In this document: one piece after another, positions 1-7,879 of the stretch
How positions within the stretch are numbered: position 1 is the stretch's first letter
How the letters are laid out: the number at the start of each line of letters is the position of its first letter
Notes under the pieces: generated by a model
What the model saw: the letters and a program-made list of their open reading frames with translations, nothing else
The model's database searches: none
What the model was told of the DNA's origin: nothing
Assembly: GCA_965603285.1 (NCBI GenBank)
Contig: CBFDCK010000091.1
Location: forward strand, 1-12,612
DNA length: 12,612 nt
Reading direction: 5' to 3'
Source: JAUWPO01 sp965603285
GTDB lineage: Bacteria > Chloroflexota > Anaerolineae > Anaerolineales > UBA4823
Position numbers and translations under genes: made by a program

Positions 1-92
1 TCCACCCCCAAAGTGTCGCGCCAGAAGGAAATCGCCTCATCCAGGTCCTCCACCAGTATCGCAATGTGGTCAATTCGCTTAACATTTAGCAT
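1..92 (-). CDS. mce: Methylmalonyl-CoA epimerase, N-terminal part (runs off the left edge)
   Basis: Thirty codons are visible, beginning MLNVKRIDHIAILVEDLDEA and continuing to a Trp-Arg-Asp-Thr-Leu-Gly-Val stretch. This is the typical first beta-alpha unit of a VOC-fold (glyoxalase-like) protein; His9 in the IDHIAI motif matches the first metal ligand of methylmalonyl-CoA epimerase. The enzyme interconverts the (2S) and (2R) forms of methylmalonyl-CoA in the cytoplasm, supplying the epimer used by the mutase. A GGAG site (plus positions 100-103) lies 7 bases before the ATG at 92, which supports this start. It follows the mutase gene on the same strand after an 86-base gap, so the two are probably co-transcribed. 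The family call rests on a short N-terminus, and other VOC proteins start similarly; the neighbour makes the epimerase reading likely. The rest lies outside the window. Confidence 0.8.
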   Translation of the reverse strand, partial: MLNVKRIDHIAILVEDLDEAISFWRDTLGV

Positions 93-178
93 TCAACAAC
101 TCCAAAAACATAAAAATGGCACTAACTTTCAGTCATAATCACCTGTCACCATCTATATAACTCAAAAATCCAAAATGA

Positions 179-1834
179 TCATATCCCAGTTGGGGGTTCA
201 TATTCGCCCCATAAACCGCGCAGCAATCCGCAAATTTCACCCAAAGTGATGCCATTTTCCACGCACTCAATAAAAACTGGCATCAAATTCTCTTTTGTAC
301 GGGCATTTGTTTCCATGTGACCCAACAGCTCGCCCACCCGACCTGCGTCCCTGCCAGCGCGCAGCGCCTCCAACCTGGCTCGCTGTGACGCTTGCACCGC
401 CAGATCGACCTTTAACTGCTCCAGCTCGATTTCCTCATCCACCTGGAAAGCATTCACACCTACCAGGATTTCGTCACCGTTCTCGACAGCCTGCTGGTAA
501 TCGTAGGCTGCACTCTGGATCTCATTCTGAACGAATCCTCGATCGATCGCCCCCAGCGCGCCTCCTAAGGCATCAATTTGTTCGATATAAACCCCTGCCC
601 GGCGCTGGATTTCGTCCGTCAGGTATTCGATGAGATACGACCCAGCCAGGGGATCAATTGTGTCCGCCGCGCCGGATTCGTGAGCGATAATCTGTTGGGT
701 ACGCAAAGCTACCCGAACTGAATCTTCAGTCGGCAGCCACAATGCCTCGTCTTTGCTGTTGGTATGCAGAGACTGCGTCCCGCCCAGCACTGCGGCCAGG
801 GCTTGCAGCGCAACTCGCACCACGTTGTTCTCAGGCTGTTGGGCGGTCAGGGTGGAGCCAGCAGTCTGGGTATGAAATCGCAATCTCCACGAGCGTGAAT
901 CCCGAGCTCCAAAGCGGTAGCGCATGATCTCCGCCCACATGCGTCTGGCGGCGCGAAACTTGGCGATTTCCTCCAAGAAATTGTTGTGAGCATTGAAAAA
1001 GAACGACAACTTTCTGGCGAAGTTATCCACATCCAAACCCGCATCAATCGCTGCCTGCACGTAAGCGATGCCGTTTGCCAGGGTGAAAGCCACTTCCTGC
1101 ACTGCGGTTGAACCGGCCTCCCGAATGTGATATCCGGAGATGCTGATCGTATTCCAGCTCGGGACGCCGCTTTGACAGTAACTGAACACATCCGTGATCA
1201 GGCGCATTGAAGGCTCGGGAGGGAAAATATACGTGCCGCGAGCGATATATTCTTTCAAAATGTCGTTCTGGATGGTTCCGCGCAGCTTATCAACTTCTAT
1301 GCCCTGGCGCTTGGCAACGCCAATATACATCGCCAGTAAGATTGCAGCTGGAGCGTTGATCGTCATACTGGTCGAAACCTTATCCATCGGGATGCCCTCG
1401 AAGAGGGTCTCCATGTCTTCAATCGAAGAGATTGAGACACCCACTTTTCCGACTTCCCCCATTGCGAGTGGATCATCGGCATCGTAGCCGATTTGGGTAG
1501 GCAGATCAAAAGCTACCGAGAGTCCAGTCTGCCCCTGCTCCAGAAGATAGCGATAGCGCCGGTTCGACTCCTCAGCCGATGCGTAACCGGCATATTGTCT
1601 CATCGTCCATATGCGTCCGCGGTACATAGTTGGCTGCACCCCGCGTGTATATGGATACTCACCAGGAAATCCCACCTGCGACTCGTAATCCAACCGCACC
1701 TCATCGGGAACCAGCACACGCGGTATTGCAATGCCGGATGTGGTGTGAAATTCTGGTTTTCGCTCACGATTGCGCTTCAAAGCAGGATTTAAAGTCCCCT
1801 CCTCCCAACGCTTTTTTTTACCTTCGAGGGTCAT
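179..1834 (-). CDS. Methylmalonyl-CoA mutase large (catalytic) subunit, split type without a B12 domain
   Basis: A 551-residue TIM-barrel mutase subunit that interconverts (R)-methylmalonyl-CoA and succinyl-CoA with adenosylcobalamin. It carries the family motifs TMYRGRIWTMRQYAG (about 70-84), GLSVAFDLPTQ (about 104-114), GTIQNDILKE, PPEPSMR and SISGYH. Tyr81, Gln189, Arg211 and His236 align with P. shermanii Tyr89, Gln197, Arg207 and His244; the Tyr and Arg favour methylmalonyl-CoA over isobutyryl-CoA or 2-hydroxyisobutyryl-CoA. The protein ends at about 550 residues and lacks the C-terminal cobalamin domain (no DxHxxG motif), so a separate B12-binding small subunit must be encoded elsewhere, as in archaea and many Chloroflexota. 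The ATG at 1834 is chosen because GAGG (plus 1841-1844) sits 6 bases upstream; an in-frame TTG at 1858 would add 8 residues. An A8 run lies in codons 5-7 (GKKKR). The downstream epimerase gene supports the assignment. Confidence 0.95.
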   Translation of the reverse strand: MTLEGKKKRWEEGTLNPALKRNRERKPEFHTTSGIAIPRVLVPDEVRLDYESQVGFPGEYPYTRGVQPTMYRGRIWTMRQYAGYASAEESNRRYRYLLEQGQTGLSVAFDLPTQIGYDADDPLAMGEVGKVGVSISSIEDMETLFEGIPMDKVSTSMTINAPAAILLAMYIGVAKRQGIEVDKLRGTIQNDILKEYIARGTYIFPPEPSMRLITDVFSYCQSGVPSWNTISISGYHIREAGSTAVQEVAFTLANGIAYVQAAIDAGLDVDNFARKLSFFFNAHNNFLEEIAKFRAARRMWAEIMRYRFGARDSRSWRLRFHTQTAGSTLTAQQPENNVVRVALQALAAVLGGTQSLHTNSKDEALWLPTEDSVRVALRTQQIIAHESGAADTIDPLAGSYLIEYLTDEIQRRAGVYIEQIDALGGALGAIDRGFVQNEIQSAAYDYQQAVENGDEILVGVNAFQVDEEIELEQLKVDLAVQASQRARLEALRAGRDAGRVGELLGHMETNARTKENLMPVFIECVENGITLGEICGLLRGLWGEYEPPTGI

Positions 1835-1873
1835 TATGGACCTCGCACAAATACACAAATAGCATATGACAGG

Positions 1874-1886
1874 TTGCTAATAGCAA
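1874..1886. repeat. Perfect 13-bp palindrome upstream of the mutase gene
   Basis: TTGCTA-A-TAGCAA is a perfect inverted repeat with 6-bp arms, followed directly by GCAGCAAG, which repeats the right arm imperfectly. It lies 40-52 bases upstream of the mutase start in the 233-base divergent spacer (1835-2067). It could be an operator or a remnant of the TAGCAA/TTGCT word seen in other spacers of this window. No function can be assigned from sequence alone. Confidence 0.45.
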
Positions 1887-1972
1887 GCAGCAAGTTTCAA
1901 ATTGAGTTAAGAGTATACTCGATTATGAACTGGCTCATACGAACTCAGTTCTGTCCTTTACATAGAGAATTA

Positions 1973-1978
1973 TATAAT
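1973..1978 (+). promoter_or_regulatory. Candidate -10 element for the DUF1786 gene
   Basis: A perfect TATAAT lies within tatataatcg, in the right orientation for the gene at 2068. The region 17-18 bases upstream (about 1949-1955, TTCTGTC) is a poor -35. Transcription from here would give a leader of about 83 bases, the last 48 of which contain no G. The remaining divergent spacer is AT-rich, and I could not identify a convincing promoter for the mutase gene in it. Confidence 0.4.
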
Positions 1979-2019
1979 CGATTTTAACAAAAAACACACA
2001 ATTAACTATGGTAGACTTG

Positions 2020-2067
2020 AATCCAATCCTTAACCCCTAACCCCTCATCACCTATCTCTTAACAACT
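2020..2067 (+). promoter_or_regulatory. G-free, Shine-Dalgarno-less leader
   Basis: The 48 bases directly before the ATG at 2068 contain only A, C and T, with the tandem word TAACCCCTAACCCCT near 2031-2045. With no G, pairing to the anti-Shine-Dalgarno sequence is impossible and RNA structure should be minimal. Translation must start by an SD-independent route, or the true transcript is leaderless. Confidence 0.5.
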
Positions 2068-3246
2068 ATGCAAATTCTCACAATTGATGTAGGCACCGGC
2101 ACCCAGGACATCTTCCTGTATGATTCGCGCTTTGATTTAGAAAACGGTTTTAAGCTGGTGGTGCCCTCTCCAACTATGATCGTACACCGCCATCTACGGG
2201 AAGCGACCCGCGCTGGCGACGCGGTGCTTTTGACAGGCGTAACGATGGGAGGCGGTCCCAGCCAGTGGGCGGCAGAGGATCACATCCGTGCCGGGCTGAC
2301 AGTTTTTGCCACTCCAGACGCGGCGCGCTCATTCAATGATGAACTTGAAGTCGTTAAGAGCATGGGTATTCAAGTAATCAGTGAGGATGAAGCCGAAGAA
2401 TTGCCCGATTCTGTGCGGCGCTTGGAACTGCGCGATTTTGATTTCAACGCCGTTTCTAGGGCTCTGGGGCAGTTTGGTGCTTCCCTTGAGGATCTGGCTG
2501 CAGTCGCCGTGGCTGTTTTCGATCACGGGAACGCCCCAGCGGGCTGTTCAGACCGCCAGTTCCGCTTCGATTATATGGATGAACGCATTCGCGCCGAGAA
2601 CCGCCTCAGCTCTTTTGCCTATCGGGCGGAGGACATTCCCCCCATCATGACACGCCTGGGGGCAGTCGCACAATCCGCTCGAGGGACACAGGACTCCCTT
2701 CTCACAAGCACACCACTGGTGGTAATGGACACCGCTCCGGCTGCGGTGTTAGGAGCGACCTTCGATCCCCAGGTTGGTTCACGCGAGCGCGTTTTGATTG
2801 TAAACGTGGGTAATTTTCACACCTTAGCCTTCCGTCTAGGACCTTTGGGTATTGAAGGCGTTTTTGAACATCACACCGGACTGTTAAATTTACCTAAATT
2901 AGACTCATTGCTGCTGGCGCTGGCAGACGGAACTTTAACGCATGGCGATGTGTTTGCCGATCATGGACACGGAGCATTGATCTATAACCATGATCCGCTG
3001 ACGTTATTCGACTCCTCCGACCCTTGTGATGAATCATTTGGAGTGGTCGTTACAGGTCCCAGACGCAGCCTGTTGGGAGGCTCTTCGCTGTTCCCTTACT
3101 TTGCAGTGCCGTTTGGTGACATGATGCTCACTGGATGCTTCGGCTTGCTAGCCGCAGTAGGCGATGTGCTTCCCGAGCTGGGCGAAACCATCCATGCTTC
3201 AATGCTGGGTGCTGGTGCCAGCGGCACACCCCCTTGGGAAACCTAG
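2068..3246 (+). CDS. DUF1786 family protein (ASKHA-like fold, function unknown)
   Basis: A 392-residue protein that I recognise as the DUF1786 family (PF08735), sometimes labelled a putative pyruvate formate-lyase activating enzyme without firm support. It opens with ILTIDVGTGTQDIFLYD (residues 3-19), resembling the phosphate-1 loop of actin/hexokinase/Hsp70-type ATPases. A second glycine-containing strand, LIVNVGNFHTLAF (about 243-255), resembles the phosphate-2 loop. Other conserved-looking blocks are GVTMGGGPS (57-65), DHGNAPAGCSDRQFR (152-166), FEHHTG (266-271), DHGHGA (298-303) and VTGPRR (328-333). There is no CxxxCxxC radical-SAM cluster, so a true activase role is unlikely. No membrane segment is visible. 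The ATG has no Shine-Dalgarno site because the preceding 48 bases lack G. The next gene on the strand starts 115 bases downstream, too far to assume an operon. Confidence 0.85.
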   Translation: MQILTIDVGTGTQDIFLYDSRFDLENGFKLVVPSPTMIVHRHLREATRAGDAVLLTGVTMGGGPSQWAAEDHIRAGLTVFATPDAARSFNDELEVVKSMGIQVISEDEAEELPDSVRRLELRDFDFNAVSRALGQFGASLEDLAAVAVAVFDHGNAPAGCSDRQFRFDYMDERIRAENRLSSFAYRAEDIPPIMTRLGAVAQSARGTQDSLLTSTPLVVMDTAPAAVLGATFDPQVGSRERVLIVNVGNFHTLAFRLGPLGIEGVFEHHTGLLNLPKLDSLLLALADGTLTHGDVFADHGHGALIYNHDPLTLFDSSDPCDESFGVVVTGPRRSLLGGSSLFPYFAVPFGDMMLTGCFGLLAAVGDVLPELGETIHASMLGAGASGTPPWET

Positions 3247-3361
3247 AGCTATTTTCCCACAACCGCTGGTTTTCCTTACTGTTGATCGTATAGTTTCAAG
3301 CAAAACTTAGCCCCATTCTTGCAACCTTAATTTAACAGGAGCGCCGCTCTATAGACAAGAA

Positions 3362-6085
3362 ATGAATATGGGAATCGATGAAACATCCTTGCTTTTAACA
3401 GGTCTTCTGCTTGTCTCGATCTTTATACTCTTTGTAATCGGGGTTCTTTTCTTATTGGTACTCTACTGGCAGCACAAGACGGAAAGAGATATTAAAAAAG
3501 CGCGCCGGGAAATCAGGCGTTTGCAGAGCGAACACCGGCTTTTAACCATCGAAACCCAGGTCTATTCTGCGGACGATCCTGAACCATATGGAGTTCAGGC
3601 TGCGTCTTTAGCGACTCAATTGGAAATAACCAACTCTCAAATCCAGGACCTGCTGCGGCAGTACGCATACCTTAATGAAAAAACACGTCAAAGGGATTCC
3701 AAGCGCTGGCGCAGGGCGCTCTACGCCCCGTATTTTTGGTATCTATCACGACAGGATTTTGCCAGTTTGGATAAGAATCTGGCTGCAGTTGGGACTTCAC
3801 TGGATTCAGCAATGGATTTTAAGCAGGTATTTCGTAAGCTTGAATGGCAGATCGCCCTCCAGTCCAGGGATGTGAACCAGCTCCAATTACAACTTTTTAC
3901 CTTATTGGATTCGTTGCATGCCAAGAATTTGCAGGGCGATGCATTGGAATCAGCTATCCGGGAGGCAGAGAACTGTCATTCCGCATTAGCCCAAATCCCA
4001 AATTACCTCACAAGTGCAGACAAAAAGACTGTCCATGAACGGGCTGACAAAGAGACGATCATTAAAGCCCACGCCATTCTAAGTGATACGCAGCCGAAGC
4101 TGGAAGAACTGCTCACCCAGGCACAGAGCTGGGAGAACCAATATTCTAATGTGGTGGAGAAAGTGTTGCTAATGCGGGGGACGGTTTCCGGTGTTGAAGG
4201 CACTCTAAAAAGTATGCCCGCTGAACTCATGCTCCCTTCAAACAAGACCCAATTCGACCAAATCAAGGTCGTATCCCAAAACCTTAACGCGACCATTTCC
4301 AGGCTTGAAGTTGAGAAAATGGATCAAGTAGCAGTAGAAGCATCGCGCATCAACCAGACTATGTTGGACATGGATGACCAGCTTACCAAGCTGCGACGCG
4401 GGTTTGAATACTTGTCAACCGCCATTCTTGAACTATCCACGAGTTTGAAACGCGAGTCGCAGCACTTTACAGCTCTCGGAACCGCCCCAGTTTATCCAAT
4501 CGCCTGGGGGACGAGCATCGACACCCTCTCAGGAATTAATTTGGAAGCAGCAAAAGTCGGTTCGATAAATAAACAGCGCGACCCCAAACAGGTCGAAGAG
4601 GATCTAGATCAGGCTGCCAGATTGAACGCTGAACTGAAAACACTGACACAATACAGACAGCAAATCGAGATCCAGCACTCCGAATTGACGGCAATTCTTG
4701 CGACCCCGGAATTCCAACAAGTGGACGAATGGCTGGGTTACGCCCAGCAAATAGCTGAACGAACACAGCAATTCTCTCCCGAGAACTGGGAGCGTGGTGA
4801 GGCAGTATCAAGCCTGCCTTCTGATATGATGGAGTTAGAGAAAGAAATTTTACGTTTGGTACCTGATAGCGTGCTTGTGCCAGTAGAAGAAACTGACATC
4901 ACTGCTCTTTTGGAAAATACGCGCTCCCTGACAGCTTCATACGAAAAGATGCGTGCTAGAGTAGAGAGAGTTCGGGACCGCCTGGAAGTCATCCACAAGA
5001 AAGAAAAATCAAGTCAAGAACAACTGCTGGAGGCTCAAACCGCACTCTACCAGATCAAGTACGTAATTAAAAGCAACACTCATTTATCCAAAATCGCCGC
5101 GCGGGAATATGATCGCCTTCAAAAAGATCTCAAAAAACTGGATGAGGGTCTTAAAGACAGGAAACACGGCTTTGTTGATAAAAAAGCCAAACGAGTCGAA
5201 ACATTAACTACCAGAATTAAACACACCGGCAACCATTGGCTGGAAGAGATCTACACGGATATAGAAATTAAGACAAATCTCATCTCAGAGTCGCTAAATA
5301 CGCTCGACTCCATCGCCTTCCTCGAAGAAAATGCGGTCGAGAGTGCCCGACAATTGATTTCATCCGGACTGGTCTCTACCCAGGAGGAGGATGTCGATAA
5401 AGTCTCGCTGCCCCTCACTGATCTACCGGCTGAACTAAAGCGCCTCAGCGATACCTGGCAGACATGTTCCGCTACCATCCGTGCGCTGGCGGACGTCGAA
5501 AAACCTGTCGTCGAAACCTTCAATGAAGCAAACCAAAACCGGCAAAAAGCTAAAGATCAATACAAGAAATTCAACGAAGTACTGCGCGGAAAGCAAAAGT
5601 GGCCGCCTACTTCTGTGTCCCTTGCCCCTGCTCGCCAAGAATTAGACTTGATTGAAAAAAATTGGGGTATTTTGAAAAAAGAGTCCTCTAGAGCGATATC
5701 AATCGTCGCACAACTGGGCAGCCTTTCCGCCAAATACCAAAGACTGGAGACCACACTGCGCCAGGAGACCGAACGGGCTGCCAATGAACAGACGCAAATC
5801 GCAGGTCTCGAAGCAGAATTTGATGAATTGGGAAAAATCTGGCTGGGCTTAAGGAAGATATATCGCGACAAACCGCTCGCCAAGGAAGGCATCAAAGAAT
5901 TACTCGATGAAATGAACCGCGAGTGGAATCAAACCAAGCGAGGGTACAAGCAAGGCGAATCCAATTACAACGAGGTACTCCAAGCTCTGGGATCACTAGT
6001 TGCGAAGGCGAGAGCAGCGCACGTGATGATTGACCATGACCACCTGATCGACGTTAACGGCAGTTTGATTCCCTACAAAGGTTAA
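3362..6085 (+). CDS. Membrane-anchored long coiled-coil protein, EzrA-like architecture, function unknown
   Basis: A 907-residue protein I cannot place in a named family. A short acidic N-terminus (MNMGIDET) precedes one long hydrophobic segment (about 9-36), followed by a strongly basic stretch (KTERDIKKARREIRR). By the positive-inside rule the N-terminus is outside and the remaining ~870 residues are cytoplasmic. That part is almost wholly charged, Gln/Glu/Lys/Leu-rich helix with heptad-like spacing, broken by short Pro/Gly linkers (about 380-392, ALGTAPVYPIAWGT) that suggest several bundles. No P-loop, kinase, peptidoglycan-binding or enzymatic motif is visible. The topology matches EzrA, the Firmicute FtsZ-ring regulator, but shared architecture is weak evidence of shared function. 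It could instead be a cytoskeletal or secretion scaffold. A possible AGGAG (3337-3341) lies 20 bases upstream, too far to be a normal SD. A weak terminator follows the stop. Confidence 0.85.
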   Translation: MNMGIDETSLLLTGLLLVSIFILFVIGVLFLLVLYWQHKTERDIKKARREIRRLQSEHRLLTIETQVYSADDPEPYGVQAASLATQLEITNSQIQDLLRQYAYLNEKTRQRDSKRWRRALYAPYFWYLSRQDFASLDKNLAAVGTSLDSAMDFKQVFRKLEWQIALQSRDVNQLQLQLFTLLDSLHAKNLQGDALESAIREAENCHSALAQIPNYLTSADKKTVHERADKETIIKAHAILSDTQPKLEELLTQAQSWENQYSNVVEKVLLMRGTVSGVEGTLKSMPAELMLPSNKTQFDQIKVVSQNLNATISRLEVEKMDQVAVEASRINQTMLDMDDQLTKLRRGFEYLSTAILELSTSLKRESQHFTALGTAPVYPIAWGTSIDTLSGINLEAAKVGSINKQRDPKQVEEDLDQAARLNAELKTLTQYRQQIEIQHSELTAILATPEFQQVDEWLGYAQQIAERTQQFSPENWERGEAVSSLPSDMMELEKEILRLVPDSVLVPVEETDITALLENTRSLTASYEKMRARVERVRDRLEVIHKKEKSSQEQLLEAQTALYQIKYVIKSNTHLSKIAAREYDRLQKDLKKLDEGLKDRKHGFVDKKAKRVETLTTRIKHTGNHWLEEIYTDIEIKTNLISESLNTLDSIAFLEENAVESARQLISSGLVSTQEEDVDKVSLPLTDLPAELKRLSDTWQTCSATIRALADVEKPVVETFNEANQNRQKAKDQYKKFNEVLRGKQKWPPTSVSLAPARQELDLIEKNWGILKKESSRAISIVAQLGSLSAKYQRLETTLRQETERAANEQTQIAGLEAEFDELGKIWLGLRKIYRDKPLAKEGIKELLDEMNREWNQTKRGYKQGESNYNEVLQALGSLVAKARAAHVMIDHDHLIDVNGSLIPYKG

Positions 6086-6121
6086 TCTCTTGCCAATTCG
6101 GATACAGATTTGAACTACTTC

Positions 6122-6150
6122 TCCCATGTATTGAAAATGGGATTTTATCT
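6122..6150 (+). terminator. Weak Rho-independent terminator of the coiled-coil gene
   Basis: TCCCAT (6122-6127) and ATGGGA (6137-6142) form a 6-bp stem with a 9-base loop, followed by the T-rich tract ttttatcttt. It lies in the 59-base gap between two convergent genes and overlaps the stop codon and last codons of the nitroreductase gene on the other strand. The stem is short, so it may be inefficient. Confidence 0.5.
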
Positions 6151-7782
6151 TTCTTCTAAATGGTGATAAGGCGGATACGTCTCCAAACGCGAGTCCCTCA
6201 CAGCCCTGCCAACTGTGAAATGATACAAACTCTGAAAGCGGTCCTTGGTTAAACCCATAATTTCATGAACCGGATCGTCAAAAAAGCAGCCGATTCCGGT
6301 CCCGTTGACCCCGTATGCTTCGGCCTCCAAGTACAGAACCTGTCCGACCATGCCTGCTTCCCAAAAGAGGTACGGATAGCGGTAAGGAGTTTGCGTGACT
6401 GTCTCTCGGAACCTGGCGATCATGCCAACAGAAAACGCGCTTTGTCCTGCGATTTCCTGATGGCAGCTCACCCTGATCGCGTCTTGTCTGACATCACCTT
6501 CTGCAAGTAAATATAGCGGCAAGCTTCCTTCAATCTGTTCCCAGATGAATTCGGAACGTGTAGCGCGCTTGATTTCACCGCCGTCCGCTTCATTTCGGAA
6601 AAAGAAATAAAGCCCAGGTATCAACCCTTCCACACCGTGGATGAAGATGAGCAGGTTTATGTTCGTTTCACCCAGTTCCAAATCAAATGGAGCACCGCCA
6701 TCCCGCGGGCGAGTTTTATCTAATGTGGCCAGGAACTGCTCCATGCTGAGAGTCTGCGCTAGGGGATCGAAACTTGCTCCACTGCGACGCTTGCGGATGA
6801 TTTGGGCAGCCGAGAATTGCGATTGCGGGGCCTCATAAAACGATGGAGTACCGTAATCATGCATGTTACCAGGGGTTCTTGGCTTACGGGTCTTTTCAGT
6901 AGTCTCATAAATGGTTTCCCAATCTACATGATCGCTGCTCAACCGGGTTGGAACACCCTCAAAAGACAATTCGCTAAAAATGTTGAGCATCTCGGATGAA
7001 AGCCCTCGCGGGACATCACGGTTGGATATATTGTTTGGAAATACCATGCATATTAGGTCTGGGTGTTCTGCTTCCAGCTCCGGCCATGTTGTGCGGTCGA
7101 ATCCCAATATGGTCTCCAAATCCGCAGTTGAAAGTGCGTTCAAGTGAACCACTTTCCAGCCCTGCAGATTAGCCGCAAAACTCAAGCAAGCCAGAGCATG
7201 TCCAGTGTCGAGGTTGCAGTAGCGATACGCACGCTCCCCATACTTCCAGGATTCACGCCAGAAAATACTAGACAGCCCAATTATGAACCCGCCCGTCTGG
7301 AAGTGTACCAAGAAATCAGACCACATCCCTTCGGGAGTTGTGACTCTCAGTTCCAGTGCATGGTGGTATGGATCATAATGATACACACCCGCTGGTATGG
7401 AATCTATCTCCGGGATAATCAGATGTACTTCGGTTGGATGGAGATTGCCGCTGGATGGGTTCATCCGTAAGACCCATTTTGAACCTTCGCTCCCTTTCCA
7501 GGTAGATAGACCCAGGCTCAATTCTAGAAAGGCGGCAATTGGTTCCAACGCGAATCGCTTTGGGACATTGTTTGCTCTTTCATACAAATCCATATGACCT
7601 GCCAATGGGTCACATTCGAGTAGGGGCAGTGATCTCGATTCGCAGCCCTCATAGAAACGAAATGGGTTCGGCTGCATATCCCAATCCAAATACCCCAATG
7701 AGCGGGCATAGCGATTAAAATGGTGCTTGGTTTTCTCGTGATAATCCAGGATGTCATCAGAGAACAGGGAGTATGCTTGCAT
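6145..7782 (-). CDS. SagB-type tandem nitroreductase/dehydrogenase (FMN), stand-alone
   Basis: A 545-residue protein with two nitroreductase-like domains. The first half has the SagB-family block HFNRYARSLGYLDW (21-34), RMNPSSGNLHPTE (106-118), GVYHYDPYHHALE (132-144) and ERAYRYCNLDTGHA (183-196). The second begins IIRKRRSGASFDPL (328-341), the FMN-phosphate-contacting RRS-type motif, and ends with PYLFWEAGMVGQVLYLEAEAY (470-490) and GIGCFFDD (496-503). SagB/ThcOx enzymes use FMN to oxidise azolines to azoles in peptide natural products, but no YcaO cyclodehydratase, precursor peptide or exporter is in the window, so the substrate is unknown. The start is strong: AGGAGG (plus 7790-7795) sits 7 bases before the ATG. 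It is divergent from the metal-binding lipoprotein gene and shares a repeat-containing spacer with it. No signal peptide is seen; a cytoplasmic location is expected. Confidence 0.85.
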   Translation of the reverse strand: MQAYSLFSDDILDYHEKTKHHFNRYARSLGYLDWDMQPNPFRFYEGCESRSLPLLECDPLAGHMDLYERANNVPKRFALEPIAAFLELSLGLSTWKGSEGSKWVLRMNPSSGNLHPTEVHLIIPEIDSIPAGVYHYDPYHHALELRVTTPEGMWSDFLVHFQTGGFIIGLSSIFWRESWKYGERAYRYCNLDTGHALACLSFAANLQGWKVVHLNALSTADLETILGFDRTTWPELEAEHPDLICMVFPNNISNRDVPRGLSSEMLNIFSELSFEGVPTRLSSDHVDWETIYETTEKTRKPRTPGNMHDYGTPSFYEAPQSQFSAAQIIRKRRSGASFDPLAQTLSMEQFLATLDKTRPRDGGAPFDLELGETNINLLIFIHGVEGLIPGLYFFFRNEADGGEIKRATRSEFIWEQIEGSLPLYLLAEGDVRQDAIRVSCHQEIAGQSAFSVGMIARFRETVTQTPYRYPYLFWEAGMVGQVLYLEAEAYGVNGTGIGCFFDDPVHEIMGLTKDRFQSLYHFTVGRAVRDSRLETYPPYHHLEER

Positions 7783-7820
7783 ATAAAAACCTCCTACAAT
7801 GGTTATAAACCAATCCCTTA

Positions 7821-7836
7821 AATTTTATCCGAAGGT
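7821..7836. repeat. 16-bp direct repeat, copy 1
   Basis: AATTTTATCCGAAGGT, identical to copy 2 at 7864-7879, with starts 43 bases apart (about four helical turns). Copy 1 is followed by GTCAAC. It lies where the -35 region of the nitroreductase gene would be if its -10 is the TATAAC on the minus strand at about 7803-7808. It may be a regulator binding site. Confidence 0.65.
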
Positions 7837-7863
7837 GTCAACCCCAAAGTAGAAATGGACTCT

Positions 7864-7879
7864 AATTTTATCCGAAGGT
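7864..7879. repeat. 16-bp direct repeat, copy 2, abutting the -35 box
   Basis: Perfect second copy of AATTTTATCCGAAGGT. Its last T is the first base of the TTGACA -35 box of the lipoprotein promoter, so it spans roughly -52 to -36 relative to the predicted start. That position suits an activator site or an upstream element contact. Confidence 0.65.

Noticed and set aside
295..633. 112-codon open frame antisense to the mutase
   Set aside because: The Pro/Arg-rich composition is typical of the reverse frame of a GC-rich gene; no start signal.
1812..1819. A8 run (minus strand) in codons 5-7 of the mutase as a phase-variation switch
   Set aside because: The run is short, encodes ordinary lysines, and a housekeeping enzyme is an unlikely phase-variable target.
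1835..1858. N-terminal extension of the mutase from a TTG at 1858
   Set aside because: The ATG at 1834 has a well-spaced GAGG and gives the usual family N-terminus; the extension contains that same SD.
2068..3246. DUF1786 protein as a radical-SAM pyruvate formate-lyase activase
   Set aside because: No CxxxCxxC cluster motif; the N-terminal motif looks like an ASKHA phosphate loop instead.
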